NCBI GenBank assembly: GCA_905211345.1
Contig: CAJMAO010000071.1
Coordinates: forward strand, 1-8,270
Source: an uncultured Prevotella sp.
GTDB lineage: Bacteria; Bacteroidota; Bacteroidia; Bacteroidales; Bacteroidaceae
DNA: 8,270 nt
Direction of reading: 5' to 3'
The position numbers were made by a program, and so were the translations under genes. The notes under the pieces were generated by a model. It made no database searches, had not been told where the DNA came from, and saw nothing but the letters and a program-made list of their open reading frames with translations. Shown one piece after another: positions 5,795 through 8,270 of this stretch. Within the stretch, counting starts at the first letter, position 1, and the number at the start of each line of letters is the position of its first letter.

Positions 5795-6757
5795 TTACTT
5801 GCGGTCGCGGTGGCGCATGAAGAAACCGCGCACGCTCATCCTCTTCTTGCCGGCCGGAGCCACCTTGTAAGGCACATCCACCATTACATCATCTTCACAG
5901 TCAGACAAATATGTCATATAAGAATATGTGTAAGCGCTGCCGTTGATGCGCTCCCAGTCGATAGTGCCGTCATAGTTCAGGCCGAATGACACATTATAAC
6001 GGTCGGTATAAGTGCTGCCTCCGTTTTCCTCATACTCGTCGATAACAGTCTCAGGCAGGTGGGCCGGGCCTTTGCCGAACATCCCGACCATGGCAAGCGT
6101 ATAATAATCGTCGCCGAAGAAGTCGCCGAAAACTACCGGGAACTGCCGTTCTGCGTTTTCGTTCATCTTGTCGTAAGTTATCGTGTATTCGTCGGTATAC
6201 CATGACTTGTCACCGTCTTCATTCTCGTCGCACCGTATCAATACGCTTACCAAGTCGCCGTCGACCCACTTGCAAGACATGCTGGCCGATTCGTTGTAAG
6301 AATATCTGTAACCATTATACGTGCCGCTCTCGCTAGCGCTTTCCCTGTGCGATACCAGACGGCCTTCCCCGTCGTATGAATACGATATGTTGCCGCTGCC
6401 TTTTACAGTTACCTCACCGTCCCTATCGCTCCACGAACCAGACATGTTGGTTATATAACCTTTGCCGTTGAAACTTACACGGAACTCCTCATCCTCGCTT
6501 TCCAAGCTGATAGTGCCCCTCTTATAGTCAATCATTACAACGTCGCCGTATGAAGACGTTACTTTGTAACAACGGTTGTTATCGTCGTAATGGAACTTAT
6601 AGCTGCCGACACCTGTGACCAGTTTCCCCGCATACGTAGCCGCAGGGCCTGTCGGCATACGATACTCGTCATCATCGTCGTCGCACGACGTAAACGTGAA
6701 AGCACACATTGCCAGCGCCACGGCCGGCATCACTGAAAGAAAGAATTTCTTGTTCAT
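5795..6757 (-). CDS. Surface-type lipoprotein, possibly DUF4595-like
   Basis: The protein has 320 residues from the ATG at 6757. The frame extends upstream to a TTG at 6856, but only this ATG gives a signal peptide. The signal is type II: KK at 3-4, a hydrophobic core (5-22) and lipobox FTSC with C25. Five aspartates (26-30) follow the cysteine, resembling the lipoprotein export signal that sends Bacteroidetes lipoproteins to the outer face of the outer membrane. The body is rich in Tyr, Asp and Gly, with YD-like motifs such as FHYDDNNR (55-62) and YSYDGEGRLVSH (126-137). A segment around 219-236 (TLAMVGMFGKGPAHLPET) resembles what I recall of DUF4595 lipoproteins; that match is tentative. 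The C-terminus is strongly basic (KKRMSVRGFFMRHRDRK). Function is unknown. It stands alone, divergent from rhaB, with its own terminator. Confidence 0.85.
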   Translation of the reverse strand: MNKKFFLSVMPAVALAMCAFTFTSCDDDDDEYRMPTGPAATYAGKLVTGVGSYKFHYDDNNRCYKVTSSYGDVVMIDYKRGTISLESEDEEFRVSFNGKGYITNMSGSWSDRDGEVTVKGSGNISYSYDGEGRLVSHRESASESGTYNGYRYSYNESASMSCKWVDGDLVSVLIRCDENEDGDKSWYTDEYTITYDKMNENAERQFPVVFGDFFGDDYYTLAMVGMFGKGPAHLPETVIDEYEENGGSTYTDRYNVSFGLNYDGTIDWERINGSAYTYSYMTYLSDCEDDVMVDVPYKVAPAGKKRMSVRGFFMRHRDRK

Positions 6758-6779
6758 TTTGATAATGTTTTGTTTTATT

Positions 6780-6800
6780 CGCCGGCGGCAGTCCGCGGCG
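6780..6800 (-). promoter_or_regulatory. GC-rich hairpin in the lipoprotein 5' leader
   Basis: Eight G-C pairs with a single bulged base (6785) and a 4 nt loop (6789-6792) form a compact stem: CGCCG and CGG pair with CCGCGGCG. It lies 22 nt upstream of the lipoprotein ATG in otherwise AT-rich sequence, so it stands out. No U-tract follows on either strand, so it is not a standard terminator. It could affect translation or RNA stability; that role is inference. Confidence 0.5.
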
Positions 6801-6960
6801 TGATATTTGACAATCAACGGGGCTGAATGGTTTTCATGTATCCAACGTATTCCCAAACCGCCCCTTACGCTTGGAATTACGCGGTCAGCGTGTCGAAACT
6901 GGTTCTACGCAACTTACATTTTGCGGCGCGACATACACCCGAATACACTTTTCAACAATG

Positions 6961-6968
6961 CAAATTTA
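6961..6968 (-). promoter_or_regulatory. Possible -7 promoter element for the lipoprotein gene
   Basis: The minus strand reads TAAATTTG, an exact TAnnTTTG match, and it is the only such match on that strand in the intergenic region. No good -33 TTTG lies 19-21 bp upstream, so support is partial. If used, the lipoprotein leader would be close to 200 nt and would include the GC-rich hairpin at 6780-6800. Confidence 0.35.
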
Positions 6969-7157
6969 ACTATTTTAATTACACGCTTCCACTTTTTAAA
7001 CACCATTTAACAACCTACGCTCATGTTTAACACTGCCTGTAATACGTCTATTTACATTTGAAACAAATCAGGCATGTGGCCATGCAAGCCGCAGCATGCC
7101 GCCGGTGACGGACAGGAGGATTGCCCAATATATCGCCGTAGCTGAACGGACGATTTG

Positions 7158-7240
7158 CAAGAGGCCGTCTTTTGGCTTCCAAAAGGCCACCTTTCACGGC
7201 CTAAAACACGGTCTTTTGGAACACAAAAGGCGGCATATTG
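7158..7240. repeat. Four-unit tandem array of 22 bp palindromic repeats
   Basis: Four degenerate units have CTTTTG-like cores starting at 7169, 7191, 7213 and 7234 (spacings 22, 22 and 21 bp). The approximate unit consensus is CAAAAGGCNGNCTTTTGG, which is itself an inverted repeat. Adjacent half-units also pair, for example CTTTTGG (7169-7175) with CCAAAAG (7179-7185), and CTTTTG (7213-7218) with CAAAAG (7224-7229). There are no unique spacers, so it is not a CRISPR array. I recall similar CAAAAG/CTTTTG arrays between genes in Prevotella, but cannot verify it. Confidence 0.7.
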
Positions 7241-7275
7241 GAAACACATTGACAGTCAACTATTTACAAATTCAT

Positions 7276-7306
7276 TTTGCAGTGTCGGTAATTTTGCGTA
7301 TATTTG
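7276..7306 (+). promoter_or_regulatory. rhaB promoter
   Basis: TTTG (7276-7279), exactly 19 bp, then TATATTTG (7299-7306) is a perfect match to the Bacteroidetes primary-sigma promoter. Transcription should begin near 7313, leaving a leader of about 195 nt before the rhaB ATG. In Bacteroides thetaiotaomicron the rhamnose operon is activated by an AraC-family RhaR; operator sites would be expected near here but I cannot assign them firmly. Confidence 0.85.
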
Positions 7307-7508
7307 CAAAACAGAACGTTGTTAACGACTGCCGATTTACCAAAAATCACAGACGGAATGGCAAAATATAGTGTTACAACAACCTATCTTTAACGTCATC
7401 TTAGTACAAGATAAAAAAGTGCCCTTACGTACTATGCCGTGACAACGGGCAAACTAACCTGTAACAACAAGGGTCTTGGAAGAATTTAATACGTAAAAAC
7501 ATAACTAT

Positions 7509-8270
7509 ATGGACAACGCTCAATGCTTTTTCGCTGTGGACTTAGGAGCCACAAGCGGACGCACCATAATAGGCACGCTCGCCAATGGACGGGTGGAGCT
7601 TGAGGAACTGACACGCTTTCCCAACAATCTCATCGAGACGGGAGGGCACTTCTACTGGGACATATACGCCCTGTATTTCGAGATAATAAAGGGCCTGAAG
7701 CTGGCCGCGCGGCGCAACCTGCGCATAGAAAGCATCGGCATCGACACATGGGGAGTCGACTTCGTGTTCGTCGGCAAGGACGGAGCCTTGCTGCGCAACC
7801 CTGTAGCTTACCGCGACCCTTACACCGAAGGGGCTATGGAGCAGTACTTCGCCGAATGCGTATCCAAGGAAGACGTATACCGCGCCACGGGCATACAGTT
7901 CATGAACTTCAACTCGCTGTTCCAGCTGTACGCCATGAAGCGCGACGGAAACTCCGCGCTTGCGAACGCCGAGAAGATACTTTTCGTGCCCGACGCGCTC
8001 AGCTGGATGCTCACCGGCGAGGCCGTATGCGAATACACCATAGCGTCTACCAGCCAAATGCTCAACCCCGTCAGCAAAGAGCTTGACGGCCGCCTGCTGG
8101 CCAGCCTTGGCTTGGAGCGGAGCAAGTTCGGGCGCATGGTGATGCCGGGCACACGCATAGGCACGCTTACCGACGAAGTGCAGCGCATCACGGGGCTGGG
8201 GCCAGTGCCCGTAGTGGCCGTAGCAGGACACGACACGGCATCGGCCGTAGCCGCAGTTCCTGCAAAGAAC
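7509..8270 (+). CDS. rhaB: Rhamnulokinase, N-terminal part (cut by window end)
   Basis: This FGGY-family sugar kinase phosphorylates L-rhamnulose to L-rhamnulose 1-phosphate in cytosolic L-rhamnose catabolism. The frame runs open from the ATG at 7509 to the window edge, giving 254 residues of an expected 480 or so. Clear family marks are the phosphate-binding AVDLGATSGR (9-18), ESIGIDTWGVDFVFV (74-88), NPVAYRDPYT (97-106), TGIQFMNFNSLFQL (127-140), FVPDALSWMLTG (159-170), and VAGHDTASAV (238-247) with D242 as the probable catalytic base. The start is well placed: the conserved glycine-rich loop begins about ten residues in, and an A-rich leader precedes it. In B. thetaiotaomicron the kinase is the first gene of the rhamnose operon, and the strong promoter upstream here suggests the same. 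The rest of that operon would lie to the right, outside the window. Confidence 0.95.
   Translation, partial: MDNAQCFFAVDLGATSGRTIIGTLANGRVELEELTRFPNNLIETGGHFYWDIYALYFEIIKGLKLAARRNLRIESIGIDTWGVDFVFVGKDGALLRNPVAYRDPYTEGAMEQYFAECVSKEDVYRATGIQFMNFNSLFQLYAMKRDGNSALANAEKILFVPDALSWMLTGEAVCEYTIASTSQMLNPVSKELDGRLLASLGLERSKFGRMVMPGTRIGTLTDEVQRITGLGPVPVVAVAGHDTASAVAAVPAKN

Larger units (their letters stand above)
6758..7508. other. 751 bp divergent intergenic region
   Basis: No convincing gene lies between the lipoprotein and rhaB starts. Short frames here have ordinary-looking but unrecognisable translations and cross repeats. From left to right I see a GC-rich hairpin (6780-6800), a possible minus-strand -7 element (6961-6968), an AT-rich stretch (6960-7060), short GCATG inverted repeats (7073-7107), the 22 bp palindromic array (7158-7240), and the rhaB promoter (7276-7306) with its long leader. 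Confidence 0.7.

Noticed and set aside
7053..7060. Plus-strand TACATTTG as a promoter for a small RNA crossing the 22 bp array
   Set aside because: The -7 word matches, but no -33 TTTG lies at 19-21 bp. A single 6-base match in AT-rich DNA is not enough.
7158..7240. CRISPR array
   Set aside because: The 22 bp units are directly adjacent, degenerate and self-palindromic with no unique spacers, and no cas genes are in the window.
6827..7371. Small plus-strand and minus-strand frames of 65-91 codons in the divergent region
   Set aside because: No recognisable sequence, no supporting promoter in frame, and several run through the repeat array.
7542..8231. Long open frame antisense to rhaB (229 codons), plus a second one at 7820-8236
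   Set aside because: Both lie wholly inside rhaB, which has unmistakable FGGY kinase motifs. Their translations are low-complexity and unrecognisable, as expected from mirror reading of GC-biased codons.
1703..8270. rfbB and rhaB as one rhamnose system
   Set aside because: One makes an activated deoxysugar and the other breaks down free rhamnose. They are on opposite strands, more than 4.6 kb apart, with unrelated genes between.

Overview
This window looks like chromosomal DNA from a Bacteroidales bacterium, most likely Prevotella-like. Three things point there. Two promoters fit the Bacteroidetes primary-sigma pattern (a -33 TTTG or TTTC, 19 bp, then TAnnTTTG). A lipoprotein carries an aspartate run directly after its lipidated cysteine, as in Bacteroidetes surface lipoproteins. 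The protein families and the near absence of Shine-Dalgarno sequences also fit. The genus is an inference.

Positions 57-5695 form one minus-strand unit, read from right to left. A promoter at 5688-5718 leads into a MATE-family exporter, a cytidylate-kinase-like P-loop protein, a YfcE-type metallophosphoesterase, dTDP-glucose 4,6-dehydratase (rfbB), a 99-residue protein resembling sigma-70 region 4, and purT. I found no second good promoter between these genes, so one long transcript is plausible. The gaps are not plain spacers: four hold long imperfect inverted repeats. In three of them each arm is about four tandem 8-9 bp units, and each locus uses a different unit (GGTGAAAA, GGTTATAA, GAAGTTAAA). 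In two of these, nearly all arm mismatches become G-U pairs only in the minus-strand RNA, which suggests the hairpins matter as RNA.

Positions 5729-6757 hold a second minus-strand unit: a surface-type lipoprotein with YD-like repeats, followed by a clear intrinsic terminator. Positions 6758-7508 (751 bp) are non-coding and divergent. They contain a GC-rich hairpin just upstream of the lipoprotein start, a possible -7 element for that gene, a four-unit 22 bp palindromic repeat array, and a textbook promoter for the gene to the right.

From 7509 to the window edge, on the plus strand, is the first half of rhamnulokinase (rhaB), probably the first gene of an L-rhamnose catabolic operon. Its leader of about 195 nt has possible regulatory structure.

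The enzymes belong to ordinary, unrelated pathways: export, nucleotide metabolism, nucleotide-sugar synthesis, purine synthesis and rhamnose use. The least explained material is the set of intergenic hairpins with locus-specific repeat units, and the small sigma-region-4-like protein beside purT.
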